Source: Nodosilinea sp. LEGE 06152 (lineage in GTDB: Bacteria; Cyanobacteriota; Cyanobacteriia; Phormidesmidales; Phormidesmidaceae). From it: DNA of 64,000 nucleotides. Positions 25,582 to 34,280 of this stretch are shown piece after piece (position 1 is the stretch's first letter; every line of letters starts with the position of its first letter). Location of the stretch: NCBI RefSeq assembly GCF_015207525.1, contig NZ_JADEWR010000025.1:17192-81191 (forward strand), in the 5' to 3' direction. A program made the position numbers and the translations under genes. Below the pieces are notes generated by a model that searched no databases, was not told the DNA's origin, and was given only the letters and a program-made list of their open reading frames with translations.

Positions 25582-26418
25582 TTACAAACCATTCTTGGCT
25601 GACGCAATATCTAGCAGGTTAATCCTATCCATCTTGCCTGCATGAATGACAATTGTCAGCTTCGCTGGATACTTAAAGCGCATCTCACTAATCCTAAACG
25701 TCCAAAGCATTATCTTTAATAAATCTTCATCACTAATGTTTTTATGTTCTTTAATGCGTGTTATTCCTGAGCCAAAGATAGGCACTGCAACACTCTTTTG
25801 AGAATAGACCCTATTAACCTTATCCCAGAAGTTAATTAAAAAGCCAAGATAGTCAGGCATTGTGAGCCATGCTCTGTCCTTCTCATCAAATTTAGAGAAT
25901 GCCGTCAGAAGATAGTCGTTGTAAACACAGATAGTTCCAATACTAAATCGGATCTTTTTTCCGCTCTTTCTTGTTGTATTTTCATCTAAAATTTCATCGT
26001 CTTCAAATAAATAGCTCTCTAAATACTTGTCGAGTTCTGTGACAGAAACACCAAGGTACTCGGTGATAAAAATACCATTTAGCGATTGTTGAGAAATTAT
26101 TTTGTCATCAACTTGAGTATCAAAGTACTCATTGAATGCAATCGCTTTGAATCCACTTTGCTTAAAGATATTTCCTTTTTTTACTATGACACTGCTTCCT
26201 TCAATAATTAAATGCACTTCTTCTAATTTATTAGATCTAAGCCAAAGCGAAACATATATAATGAGAAGTATTCCCAGGAAAATTCCACCGAACGTTAGCT
26301 TATTCCCTGCAGGTACATCAACAAATATTAAAACAAGGGAAAAAAGCGCACTTATTCCTGATGTAACCTCAAGAAATTGCTTGATAATTCTTCGGTCAAA
26401 AAGATTAACCTTGTTCAA
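25582..26418 (-). CDS. thsA: ThsA-like TM-Macro effector of a type II Thoeris system
   Basis: The 278-residue protein has two hydrophobic segments (about 17-34 and 41-60), then a cytoplasmic DUF6430/Macro-like domain with FSIGTICVYNDYLLTAFSKF and the conserved AVPIFGSGITRIKEH block. This is the TM-Macro layout of the type II Thoeris effector. There, a nucleotide signal made by a TIR protein (reported as histidine-ADP-ribose for type II) binds the Macro domain and the membrane part disrupts the cell. It lies 65 bases downstream of the TIR gene on the same strand. Codons are AT-rich compared with the transfer genes, a sign of separate acquisition. Family call is good. Activity against phage is inferred. 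Confidence 0.8.
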   Translation of the reverse strand: MNKVNLFDRRIIKQFLEVTSGISALFSLVLIFVDVPAGNKLTFGGIFLGILLIIYVSLWLRSNKLEEVHLIIEGSSVIVKKGNIFKQSGFKAIAFNEYFDTQVDDKIISQQSLNGIFITEYLGVSVTELDKYLESYLFEDDEILDENTTRKSGKKIRFSIGTICVYNDYLLTAFSKFDEKDRAWLTMPDYLGFLINFWDKVNRVYSQKSVAVPIFGSGITRIKEHKNISDEDLLKIMLWTFRISEMRFKYPAKLTIVIHAGKMDRINLLDIASAKNGL

Positions 26419-26482
26419 AGATCCTCTCCCTTAATTTTCTTATTTTTAGTGAAGGCTAGGCTATACCTGACATCAATCAAAA

Positions 26483-27046
26483 CTAGTTTCTATAGATGTA
26501 CATGTCTGGAGTCGTTTTCGTGTTGATCATAAAGTCACTATCTTGTAGTGATCGGGTAATCAAGTGTTTATTCATAGGAATATGTAGAGTTGGCACTTTA
26601 CTCATCGAGTCTCTAAACACTGGTAGATTACTCCATAAATTCTTAATCACTTGTTTAAGAGAGCCGTTTTGCAAGATGCTCTCCTGAGTATTGTAGTCGG
26701 GGTAGACCACAATTATAGGTAGACCAAGCAAATTTATTCCGTAATCTATTTCCTCTCGCAAGGCACGGGAGTTTATTGTCCTTTCACTCAGGAATAGAAT
26801 CACGTTTTTAGAGTTTCTAAGACGTTCACGAAGTCTTGGCTTTAAAGTTAACTCCCAATTACTACTATCTCTGACATTGTATGTTTTGTTGTGTGAGTCG
26901 TTAAAAGGAAAGGATAAATCTTTTCCTTTCCATGATCTCAGTAGATTGTAATAAACAAAGTCCTTGGTTGCATGAGCACCTAAAATGGTTTCACTGAACG
27001 GTTCAGAAACATAGAAAGCGCAATAATTTCCGTTTTTATATGCCAT
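26483..27046 (-). CDS. thsB: ThsB-like TIR-domain protein of a type II Thoeris system
   Basis: About 187 residues from the ATG at 27046, which has GAGAGAAAG just upstream; a TTG four codons earlier is less likely. The sequence (YCAFYVSEPFSE..., LRERLRNSKNVILFLSERTI, then NSRALREEIDYGINLLGLPI) is a MTH538/ThsB-type TIR-like domain. The Glu pair in REEIDYGI is a candidate for the catalytic Glu. In Thoeris, infection activates the TIR protein to convert NAD+ into a signal nucleotide that triggers ThsA. The gene precedes thsA in the same orientation and shares its low GC content. Confidence 0.78.
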   Translation of the reverse strand: MAYKNGNYCAFYVSEPFSETILGAHATKDFVYYNLLRSWKGKDLSFPFNDSHNKTYNVRDSSNWELTLKPRLRERLRNSKNVILFLSERTINSRALREEIDYGINLLGLPIIVVYPDYNTQESILQNGSLKQVIKNLWSNLPVFRDSMSKVPTLHIPMNKHLITRSLQDSDFMINTKTTPDMYIYRN

Positions 27047-27244
27047 TCTTTCTCTCAATAAAGTAGTTTCAATGATAGTGGATTATTCTTGGATTGTGGC
27101 TCAGTTAGCTACATATATACATCTAGAATTGAAGGCTAACGTTCATATTGAGAAGCTATTAGTATTTTTCGTATTCACGCGAGATCTTTAGTGCGCCCGC
27201 TCTAAGGAAATTGTTAGGCAACATCAAAAAGAACAATTCAAAAG

Positions 27245-28567
27245 TTACTTAAGATGAATTTCAAATTTTCTACGATGTTCGGCAATTTCTGATGCTCGCT
27301 TTAGTGCTGGAGAAATGACTTCTTTTTCAAGGGAAACTAACAACTGTTCTACACATTGATAACGATGAGGTGGCAAAACAGACAGATATGCTCCAAAATC
27401 CTTAAACATAGAATATTCAAATTGTGAATCAAGAATGATTGGCTGAATTGGCACTGAAGGTAAGGAAGGTATTATTCGTTGCAACTCTTGCGGTATACTC
27501 TTTGCATCTGTAATATCTGCAATTACAAACCTTGAAAGATGAGCAAGAGTAGATACGGTTTCAGTTAAGTCTCTATTGGAAGGTTTCTTGAAATCAAAAA
27601 CAACTGCTGAATAATTTCTGCTACGAAGTGCTTCACGTAAAGCATCCAAAATAGCTATCCTCTCGGGTGTAAAACGCCCAAGTATCAGCACAACTTTTGA
27701 AGTGATTGTGTCGATGACCTTACGAATTTTTTGATTGGTCAGTAGTATATGAATAAATTGAGCAATTTCTAAATCATCTACTGTAATGATTGGTTCATCG
27801 TTGCGAGTAATAATTAGGTTCCTTTGAGTCGCTGTATCTAAGTTTTTGATTTTCCAAGCTGAAATACCGTATACCCAACAATCTACTAAGGTGGCTTCTG
27901 CAAAATCTGCTTCACTAAGTTGCGAATTCAAAAGTTTGGTTCTTGTAAGATTCGCCTTACAAAATTTTGTGTTTTTCAACCAAGCTCCAACCAATTCTGT
28001 CTCGGTTAAATCTGCTTCACTAAGATCTGAATTATTAAGATCCGATCTAATAAGTCCAGCTTGAACAAGATTCGCAGATCTAAGTTTTGCAAAACTTAGA
28101 TCTGCTTGATGAAGGGCTGCTTGGAACAAATGAGATTTTTCTAAATTTGCCTCAAAAAAGTTTGCGCCTCTTGCCAAAACTCTCTCTAAATTGACACTTT
28201 GAAAATTACTTTTTTGAAGATTTGCACCGTCAATTTGGGTCGACAAAAATTTATTATTACGAAGATCAAGGTTATTAAGGTAAGCATTGGTTAGATTAGA
28301 AAAACTAAAATCAACATCAACGAGGTTAGCTTCTCGAAAATCAGCTTGAAAAAGATTGGCTTGCCGAAAATCTATCTCGCGGAGATTTGCACCCCTAAAA
28401 TCTATCCCCTGAAGATTTGCACTTTGCAAGTTCAACCCATTAAGATTTTGTTCTCGGAAATTTATGTTCCCAAAAACAAGTTTTTTGTCAGGATTTTTTA
28501 AACGCCAATTATTCCAGCATTCGCTTCCTTGCTTGAGAATATCAATCAGGTATTGATCACTAGGCAT
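27245..28567 (-). CDS. Pentapeptide-repeat protein with a C-terminal TIR-like domain
   Basis: Residues about 30-235 of 440 consist of pentapeptide repeats of the A(D/N)LXX type (SANLQGIDFRGANLREIDFR ...), expected to fold as a right-handed quadrilateral beta-helix. From about 285 a Rossmann/TIR-like domain follows (KVVLILGRFTPERIAILDAL, later FVIADITDA). Proteins with this pairing are known in cyanobacteria but their function is not established; the TIR-like part suggests a nucleotide-cleaving or signalling role. It lies about 200 bases upstream of thsB, same strand and similar AT-rich composition, with its own upstream spacer. It could be a third component of the defence cluster or an independent gene. 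Confidence 0.75.
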   Translation of the reverse strand: MPSDQYLIDILKQGSECWNNWRLKNPDKKLVFGNINFREQNLNGLNLQSANLQGIDFRGANLREIDFRQANLFQADFREANLVDVDFSFSNLTNAYLNNLDLRNNKFLSTQIDGANLQKSNFQSVNLERVLARGANFFEANLEKSHLFQAALHQADLSFAKLRSANLVQAGLIRSDLNNSDLSEADLTETELVGAWLKNTKFCKANLTRTKLLNSQLSEADFAEATLVDCWVYGISAWKIKNLDTATQRNLIITRNDEPIITVDDLEIAQFIHILLTNQKIRKVIDTITSKVVLILGRFTPERIAILDALREALRSRNYSAVVFDFKKPSNRDLTETVSTLAHLSRFVIADITDAKSIPQELQRIIPSLPSVPIQPIILDSQFEYSMFKDFGAYLSVLPPHRYQCVEQLLVSLEKEVISPALKRASEIAEHRRKFEIHLK

Positions 28568-28889
28568 TTAGATCACTTTGTAAGGAAAAGATTATTTAAC
28601 TCCAATAATTATCCCTAGGGTTTGTTCTGTCCAAACTTTCACTCCATTTGATTTTGCTGCCTAACCTTGTGTTTAGTCTGCTTTCTCTCTTTGGTCTCTG
28701 CATGACACCTCTGATCATTAGCCAGATGTTGAGTTGAATACCACCTCAAACAAGGGGGTTAGTCTGAAAAAACCGGTATAATTTCTTAAATTTGGTTGTT
28801 GTTCAAATCATGCCCTGCATAATAGACCTTCTATGGAGTATTTTTCAGATAACTTCAGTAATTCTTTATCGCGGTACCACAATAGCTAG
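28568..28889. other. 322-base intergenic spacer between the transfer operon and the defence cargo
   Basis: No gene was seen. It lies downstream of the last transfer gene (stop at 28890) and upstream of the pentapeptide-repeat gene, so it should hold a terminator for the former and the promoter for the latter. Neither could be pinned to specific bases. It marks the right border of the AT-rich cargo. Confidence 0.5.
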
Positions 28890-29885
28890 CTAATCCAGCT
28901 CAATCCCCTGCGTGGGCGGCGCAACCGCAGGTGCGATCGAACTCACCCCCCGCCGCACCTCAATCTGCTCAATCACCCGCAGCCGCTCATAATCCGCCCC
29001 CGTCAAATCATTCTGCGTCGTCACACCCGCCGCATCCGCCGCAAAAATCTGCCCCCGGCCATCCTTCGCTCGCAGTGAGATCGAGCGATCTGCAACGCGC
29101 TCAACCTCATAGTCAGCCCCAATTAGCTTAGCCGGGCCACCCCCTGGGTCAAAACAGGTATCCATCACCCGAGACAACAAACTCGCCACCCCAATCTGCT
29201 GCCCACCTAGCGCATCCGCAGGGCCACCATCCGCCGCCCCTCCCGACGCCCCCAAACCAGCTTTAGCTAAAGCTGGTTTTGACTCAACCACATCCGCATC
29301 CATCACCGAGGCATCGTGCTCCCGCCGAAAGGTGGGCGACTCTACCCTCTGCTCACCATCCCGGTAAAACTCCAGCTTGCCATCCCGAAACACCGAAACC
29401 ACTGGCGCATCGACAGGCAGTTCGCGATCTTCCGCCGCCCTTTTTAGCCCGTCAATAAACCCAGGATTCGCCTGCTCGTGCTGCATCAGGTCTACAGCCA
29501 GGGTGCCCTCGGTGGTCAACAACACCGAGTCACCGACTCGAATCTGCACTACCCCTTGCACCCTGGGAGAGCGTCCAGGGGTTGCCACCAGATCGGTCGG
29601 GGAATGTGGCCCCAAGCCATCGGGCACCTTCCCCGGCTCAGCATGAATCGGCCCTGCCGGTAGCCCCAGGAGATCTGGGGCACCCTCTAGCGCGAGCCCA
29701 AGCACTAGCGGCGATAGCTCATCCTCCTTCTTCACTGCCGAGGATGAGCTATCGTGAACCACCACCCGTCGCCCCTGGACTAGAGCAATAGCCGCCAAAA
29801 TTCCACTCATCACGTCACGGATAGAGTGCTCGGCCTTATCGCCGTCATGCCCATGCACCCCCGTTGTTTCTTCCAGTCCAGCCAT
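28890..29885 (-). CDS. Hypothetical protein at the end of the T4SS operon
   Basis: About 331 residues from the ATG at 29885, one base after the stop of the 65-residue gene. The longer frame to 30020 would overlap that gene with an Arg-rich, non-protein-like leader, so it is rejected. The N-terminal half includes a hydrophobic SGILAAIALVQGRRVVV stretch. The C-terminal 100 residues (LLSRVMDTCFDPGGGPAKLI ...) look like a compact domain. No family was recognised. The middle contains KPALAKAGLG, encoded by a perfect 26-base palindrome (29254-29279), probably an inserted repeat. Operon position suggests a transfer-related role. Confidence 0.7.
   Translation of the reverse strand: MAGLEETTGVHGHDGDKAEHSIRDVMSGILAAIALVQGRRVVVHDSSSSAVKKEDELSPLVLGLALEGAPDLLGLPAGPIHAEPGKVPDGLGPHSPTDLVATPGRSPRVQGVVQIRVGDSVLLTTEGTLAVDLMQHEQANPGFIDGLKRAAEDRELPVDAPVVSVFRDGKLEFYRDGEQRVESPTFRREHDASVMDADVVESKPALAKAGLGASGGAADGGPADALGGQQIGVASLLSRVMDTCFDPGGGPAKLIGADYEVERVADRSISLRAKDGRGQIFAADAAGVTTQNDLTGADYERLRVIEQIEVRRGVSSIAPAVAPPTQGIELD
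29254..29279. repeat. Perfect 26-base palindrome within a coding region
   Basis: The sequence AAACCAGCTTTAG is followed directly by its reverse complement. It is translated in frame as part of KPALAKAGLG. Palindromes of this form look like small dispersed repeats of cyanobacteria rather than conserved coding sequence. Confidence 0.7.
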
Positions 29886-29886
29886 A

Positions 29887-30084
29887 TCAAACGTCCTCCC
29901 ATGGGTCTGGAATCGGGGTCTCGGGTGCAGGATCTTTCGCCTGAGGCGAGGGACTATCTGAGGATGCCGACGCATCGGCCTTCGCCTGCTGCGCCCCGTT
30001 ACCCGTGATGAACGCCACAACCCAGTTCACCTTCTTCACCATTTCAGGGTCAATGCCATTGGGGGGGTAGCTGGGGTCTGCCAT
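29887..30084 (-). CDS. Small hypothetical protein downstream of the coupling protein
   Basis: A 65-residue protein (MADPSYPPNGIDPEMVKKVN WVVAFITGNG then an Ala/Ser/Pro/Asp-rich tail ending PWEDV). The ATG overlaps the coupling-protein stop (TAATG) and its TGA is one base before the next gene's ATG, so all three are coupled. No domain was recognised. It may be an accessory to the coupling ATPase. Confidence 0.65.
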   Translation of the reverse strand: MADPSYPPNGIDPEMVKKVNWVVAFITGNGAQQAKADASASSDSPSPQAKDPAPETPIPDPWEDV

Positions 30085-31961
30085 TAGAATGCCTCCGTAA
30101 ATTCCATCAATGCCGCTGCGTTGATCACCCGTGCTCCGGCCTTCGGCGTCGGCAAAATGGAGGGCACCCCACCGTCAAACCGCCCCCCCGACGCTTCAGC
30201 GCCCTCACCATCGACCGGTAGCGGCAACAGCTCCGCCGCGATCGCCATCCGAATGGCAATCTCCTGCCGGGCGCGATCGCTATCACCCAGCGACTGCGGG
30301 GTACGGGCCTCCAGCTTCGCCTTCACCTTGGGCCAGGTCTTGACGCTCCAGTCATCATCTAAAACATCGGCCTTGGGCACCTTGATCGACGAAATTAAGG
30401 GAATCGAGGTCTCATCCTTGCGGCAAAAGCCAGGGCTAATTAGCACACACCGCCCCACCGGCAGCCGGTTGAACTGGGCAGGCTCGACAATCGGGCGCTT
30501 CTGCAAATGATCGCTGGTGGAGTGCGAGGCTCCGCCTTTGCCGCCGCTGCTGCGCGACTTTTGCTTGATCATTACTTCCTCTTCACCCAGGTAATCCGAG
30601 AACATCCGGGCGCTATCCGGGTCTTGCGGGTTAAACAACACCTTGGTAGCACAACCGCCCAAAATCGCCCTGGCTTGCTCTCGTTTGTAGGCATCCTCTA
30701 GCTGGGTGATGTTCTGAAAGCCAATCACCGTACACAAGCCGTCGGAGCGGTTTTCGTTGAGCCACTGGGTCAAATAGGGCAGGTAAAGGGTCGGCAGCTC
30801 ATCAATGGCCAGCAGCAACGGATCGCTGCGTTTCTTCGTGACATTCATCGTCACCATCATGTGCAGCACCGTGGCCACCAGGGGTGCAACCGCTTCACGC
30901 CTACGCCGATCTAGCCCCAGAATCACCAGCTGCTTACCGGACAGCTCAATCGGCAGCGTAGTCTGACCGCAAAAGGTTGAGATCAGCTCGGGGGCCATGA
31001 ACCGAGAAAACACCTTGCTGGCAGTACCGATAACCCCTGCCACCGTTTTCTCAGAGTCCTTCAGCTGCAAGAGCTGAGAAAAGGCGTAATACACCCAGTG
31101 GGAAATGTGCCAGCCCTGGGGCAGACTGCCCAGTTCTCCCAGACGCTTGCCTTCCATAATCCGGGCGGGCAGCGCATCGAGACCCAGCACAGCGCTGGCC
31201 GTCATCAGGTCGGGGTTGGGCATACCCTTGGCCAGCATGAGAATAGCCTGGGTCAGCTGGTCCCCGGCATCGGCAAAAAACTTGTCCTCGGAGCTGTTGC
31301 TAGAGCGGGCAAAGTTGCGGTTCATCACCGACGCGATCTGCCGCGCCATCAGAGCATCGTCGGCATCGGCCATAAAGTCGAGGATGTTGCAGACCTCAGA
31401 CTCGGGGTAGCCCGGCGCAAAGATGCGCACGTCATAGCCACGGCGGGCGGCGTAGGCCACCAAGCACTCGGCCTGCCCTGGATATTTGAAGTCGTAGACC
31501 AGGGCGGGCATCCCTTCATCGAGCGCTGCGCGAATCAGCGGGTTAATCGCCGAATAGGTCTTACCCGAGCCAGGGCCGCCCGCGATCGCCACCCCCCGCT
31601 GCACATCGGGCAGGTAGAGGGCCTTGGCATTTCGGGGCTTACCCTGTTTGTTGCGCCGCAGGGAGCCAATATAGAGAGCCACGGAATTGTGTTTCTTGGC
31701 CTTGAGCTGGGCGATCGCCCGCTTTCTCGCCCGCGACTTTTCCGCGCCACCGCTGACGCTGCCCCTGGCAATCTTGCCGCTGGTTCCTCGGCCCTTCATG
31801 ATCTGCATAACTATGAACACCAGCGCGATCGCACCCAGAATGACACCATTGCTGCCCATCAGCGGCTTCAGTGCCGGGGTGATCGAATTCCCTACCGACT
31901 CTAGGGCCGTTGACCGGGCCGGGGGAGACTGTGCCAATAGCGCTTGTTCGGTGTCAACCAT
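30084..31961 (-). CDS. VirD4/TraG-type type IV coupling protein
   Basis: The 625-residue protein has an N-terminal hydrophobic segment (about 38-55), a Walker A motif AGGPGSGKT near residue 130, Walker B LLLAIDELPTL, and the downstream IGFQNITQLEDAY motif of VirD4/TraD/TraG ATPases. These hexameric inner-membrane ATPases recruit the relaxase-DNA complex and feed it to the secretion channel. It is encoded 10 bases after the 498-residue envelope protein and ahead of two small coupled genes. Presence of both this protein and a VirB4 supports true conjugation rather than simple mobilisation. No relaxase lies beside it. Confidence 0.92.
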   Translation of the reverse strand: MVDTEQALLAQSPPARSTALESVGNSITPALKPLMGSNGVILGAIALVFIVMQIMKGRGTSGKIARGSVSGGAEKSRARKRAIAQLKAKKHNSVALYIGSLRRNKQGKPRNAKALYLPDVQRGVAIAGGPGSGKTYSAINPLIRAALDEGMPALVYDFKYPGQAECLVAYAARRGYDVRIFAPGYPESEVCNILDFMADADDALMARQIASVMNRNFARSSNSSEDKFFADAGDQLTQAILMLAKGMPNPDLMTASAVLGLDALPARIMEGKRLGELGSLPQGWHISHWVYYAFSQLLQLKDSEKTVAGVIGTASKVFSRFMAPELISTFCGQTTLPIELSGKQLVILGLDRRRREAVAPLVATVLHMMVTMNVTKKRSDPLLLAIDELPTLYLPYLTQWLNENRSDGLCTVIGFQNITQLEDAYKREQARAILGGCATKVLFNPQDPDSARMFSDYLGEEEVMIKQKSRSSGGKGGASHSTSDHLQKRPIVEPAQFNRLPVGRCVLISPGFCRKDETSIPLISSIKVPKADVLDDDWSVKTWPKVKAKLEARTPQSLGDSDRARQEIAIRMAIAAELLPLPVDGEGAEASGGRFDGGVPSILPTPKAGARVINAAALMEFTEAF

Positions 31962-31971
31962 ACTGGGCTAC

Positions 31972-33468
31972 CTAGGCCTTCTTCTGGCTCTTGGGGTTAG
32001 GTCGAGATCGAGTCGATGAATGTTTCTGGGACTGGTTCTGGACGGGCGGCAGATCGCGGGTTACCTGAGCCAGCAGGGTGAACAATTGGGCCGGGTTGCC
32101 CTTCCACAGCCCCCAGACCAGCGCGAGGGCAAGGGTTGATGAAAACGCCACCAGCCCGACTGGCCCTGGATTGTCAGCCAGCACTTCGATCGCCTGGGTC
32201 ACCCGGCTCGACTCATCTGGGGCTAGATCTGGGGGCTCTGGGGTGGGGCTGAAGGGAATAGCGCCAAAGGCCTGCTGCCCCAAAAAGACGGCATCCCCCG
32301 GCTTGACCACCATGAAAGGAATCGGGCCAATGCCGTAGGGCGAACAGTCCGCCGCTGTGCCATCCCCCGACCGCCGACAGGTTCTGAAGTAGGCCACCAA
32401 CTGGATCTCGTCGCGCGACACCCGATACGGCACTATCTTGAATGACGGATTGTAGATGGCGGCACCCAGCTGCTCTAAACCCTGATTGACGGTGGTGAGG
32501 TCGCCCGTCCCCAGTCCACCCACTTGGTGCTGCCCGACCCGCCAGTGCAGCGATCGCGCCTGCCCTGAAGCTGCCTCTGGGGCCGAAAACACCACCTCCA
32601 GGGCACCCTCGTCGGCCTCTTGCACGGTGGCGATCGCGATCTCACCCTGCACGCCGATTTTGCCCGGCAACGTCCACAGGCTCAGATTTTCAAGCAGCGG
32701 CACCTCTGTGAGTTTGGCTGATTCCCATTGGCTAAAGTTTTGGATCGGAGCGATCTCAATCCCCGGCAGCTCACCAATGGTGTAGTTGGCCAGATCGAGA
32801 TAGGACAAGCTAATTTCACCGTACTTGGGCTGCTGCTTGATCAACTCGCCTAGGGTGCCATTGGTAGCGACAAAGGTGGGGTCAACAATGGCAATCAGGT
32901 CTTTGACCAACCGAGAGTCACTTGCCTTTAGAGACAAGAGTGCCGGGGCAGCTCTAACCAAGGACGATAGCGTTTGATAGTTCAGCAGCCCAAACTTGTC
33001 TAAAGGGATAGCTCTGATCCCTCCATCCCTGCCCTTTCTGGCATACACCCCTAGCTGATCGGCGATCGCCGCGACGGTCAGCAGGTGGACGTCAAAGCCA
33101 CCCTGCAAATCACCCACCGTCAGCACATCGGTGATCGCATCGCCCCGCTGCCACGACACCGCCCCCCAGGTTCCCGACTCCGCCAACACGGGCAGGTCAG
33201 AGAAGGCTATCAGCCGCCAGTCAGGCATAGCCGCATGGCGATCGCCAATCCGCAGCACCCCCAGCGGCAGATTAAAATTAGCGGTAGTCAAGCCCGAGTG
33301 GGAGGGTTGCTCTGTTGCAGTCCCAGGGTGAGCTTCGGGCTGGGACTGCGTCTCCGCCTCCTGAGCAGAGGCTGGGTCGAGGGGGGATGCAATAGCACCA
33401 GCACTAGACACTACCCCCAGCACCACCAGGAGAATCAACGCCGGGAGCGAGGCTACCTGCCCCATCAT
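31972..33468 (-). CDS. Envelope protein sharing the N-terminal region of the peptidoglycan hydrolase
   Basis: The 498-residue protein has a signal sequence, a large exported part and a C-terminal hydrophobic segment (about 440-460), then a basic tail. Its exported part resembles residues 60-470 of the hydrolase at 22503-24935: SWQRGDAITDVLTVGDL against SWQPGAAFTDILRLGDL, and SPYGIGPIPFMVVKPGDAVF against TPYFIGPIPIWSTTEKGFVL. The shared region is an unnamed domain probably facing the wall or outer membrane. The ATG overlaps the upstream stop (ATGATG). It probably helps to build or position the transfer channel; nothing more specific is justified. Confidence 0.75.
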   Translation of the reverse strand: MMGQVASLPALILLVVLGVVSSAGAIASPLDPASAQEAETQSQPEAHPGTATEQPSHSGLTTANFNLPLGVLRIGDRHAAMPDWRLIAFSDLPVLAESGTWGAVSWQRGDAITDVLTVGDLQGGFDVHLLTVAAIADQLGVYARKGRDGGIRAIPLDKFGLLNYQTLSSLVRAAPALLSLKASDSRLVKDLIAIVDPTFVATNGTLGELIKQQPKYGEISLSYLDLANYTIGELPGIEIAPIQNFSQWESAKLTEVPLLENLSLWTLPGKIGVQGEIAIATVQEADEGALEVVFSAPEAASGQARSLHWRVGQHQVGGLGTGDLTTVNQGLEQLGAAIYNPSFKIVPYRVSRDEIQLVAYFRTCRRSGDGTAADCSPYGIGPIPFMVVKPGDAVFLGQQAFGAIPFSPTPEPPDLAPDESSRVTQAIEVLADNPGPVGLVAFSSTLALALVWGLWKGNPAQLFTLLAQVTRDLPPVQNQSQKHSSTRSRPNPKSQKKA

Positions 33469-34271
33469 TCGTCACCCCCAACCGCCTCAGCCGGGTCGAG
33501 CGGTGCTGCATCCACATCCTCAGGGGCACCACCTGGCCTCGGGACAGTTTGGCGCTGCTGCTCCAGCCCCCGCCTCGCGACCGCCTGCACTACCTCCAGG
33601 CTTATACCAGTCTGAGCCGACGCCTCTGCCACCGGCACACCGTTAGCGATCAACGCCAAAAATGCCCTCAGACTTTGGTGCATGGGGCCATTGGGCACGA
33701 TCGTCCCAGCTTCAATTAGAGCCGCAATCCCATGGGAGAAGGTTAAGGGAGTAACCCCCTGTCCGGGGATGGCCGAGGCCTGAATCATGGCCCTGGGGCC
33801 AGCTGGTGCCGGGGCAGGAACCACCGCGATCGTCGAGTAATCGGCTGGCCCAGACCCATAGGCGATCGGAAACTGGAAAAGGTGAGCTGTACCGGAGGCA
33901 TCTCGCGCCACTACGGAGAGTAGGGTAGCTGGGGTAGAAGGCAATCCCTGGAACGCAACACCGTTGATACGGCGGAGGTGCACCACCTGAGCGCCACCGG
34001 CATCGAGGGGCGCGTCAAAGTCGATGGTCAGCTTAGAGGGGTCATCTAACCAGGCTCGATAAATGCGCAGCCCGAGGCGAGAAAAGTCGAGGTTGGCCCC
34101 AGACCCTGGCCAGACCGTGATCGGGACTGTACCCGCCTGAGCCGCTTCTAACCGCACCTCTTGTCGCAGCGGGCGACCCTGGGCCAAGCTAGGTACTCCC
34201 AACACCACCCACCAGAAGGGTACGGCACAAGCCGTCAGCGCTATGCATAGCAGTCTGTTCCGGTCTTTCAT
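33465..34271 (-). CDS. VirB9/TraK-like secreted T4SS component
   Basis: The 268-residue protein has a signal peptide (hydrophobic to about residue 30, VPSLAQG). A beta-rich domain follows (ITVWPGSGANLDFSRLGLRI, YRAWLDDPSKLTIDF, LLSVVARDASGTAHLFQF PI) that resembles the N-terminal part of VirB9/TraK outer-membrane core proteins. The C-terminal 80 residues are helical. VirB9-type proteins form the periplasmic/outer-membrane ring with VirB10. The gene lies directly after the VirB10-like gene, which fits. The similarity is by pattern only, so moderate confidence. Confidence 0.6.
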   Translation of the reverse strand: MKDRNRLLCIALTACAVPFWWVVLGVPSLAQGRPLRQEVRLEAAQAGTVPITVWPGSGANLDFSRLGLRIYRAWLDDPSKLTIDFDAPLDAGGAQVVHLRRINGVAFQGLPSTPATLLSVVARDASGTAHLFQFPIAYGSGPADYSTIAVVPAPAPAGPRAMIQASAIPGQGVTPLTFSHGIAALIEAGTIVPNGPMHQSLRAFLALIANGVPVAEASAQTGISLEVVQAVARRGLEQQRQTVPRPGGAPEDVDAAPLDPAEAVGGDE

Positions 34272-34280
34272 CGTGGCATC

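Noticed and set aside
29886..30020. N-terminal extension of the 331-residue gene to 30020
   Set aside because: It would overlap the coupled 65-residue gene and adds an Arg/Pro-rich leader; the ATG at 29885 one base after the previous stop is a better start.
31098..31904. 268-codon plus-strand frame opposite the coupling-protein gene
   Set aside because: Antisense shadow of the Walker A region of the VirD4-type gene; composition is unlike protein.
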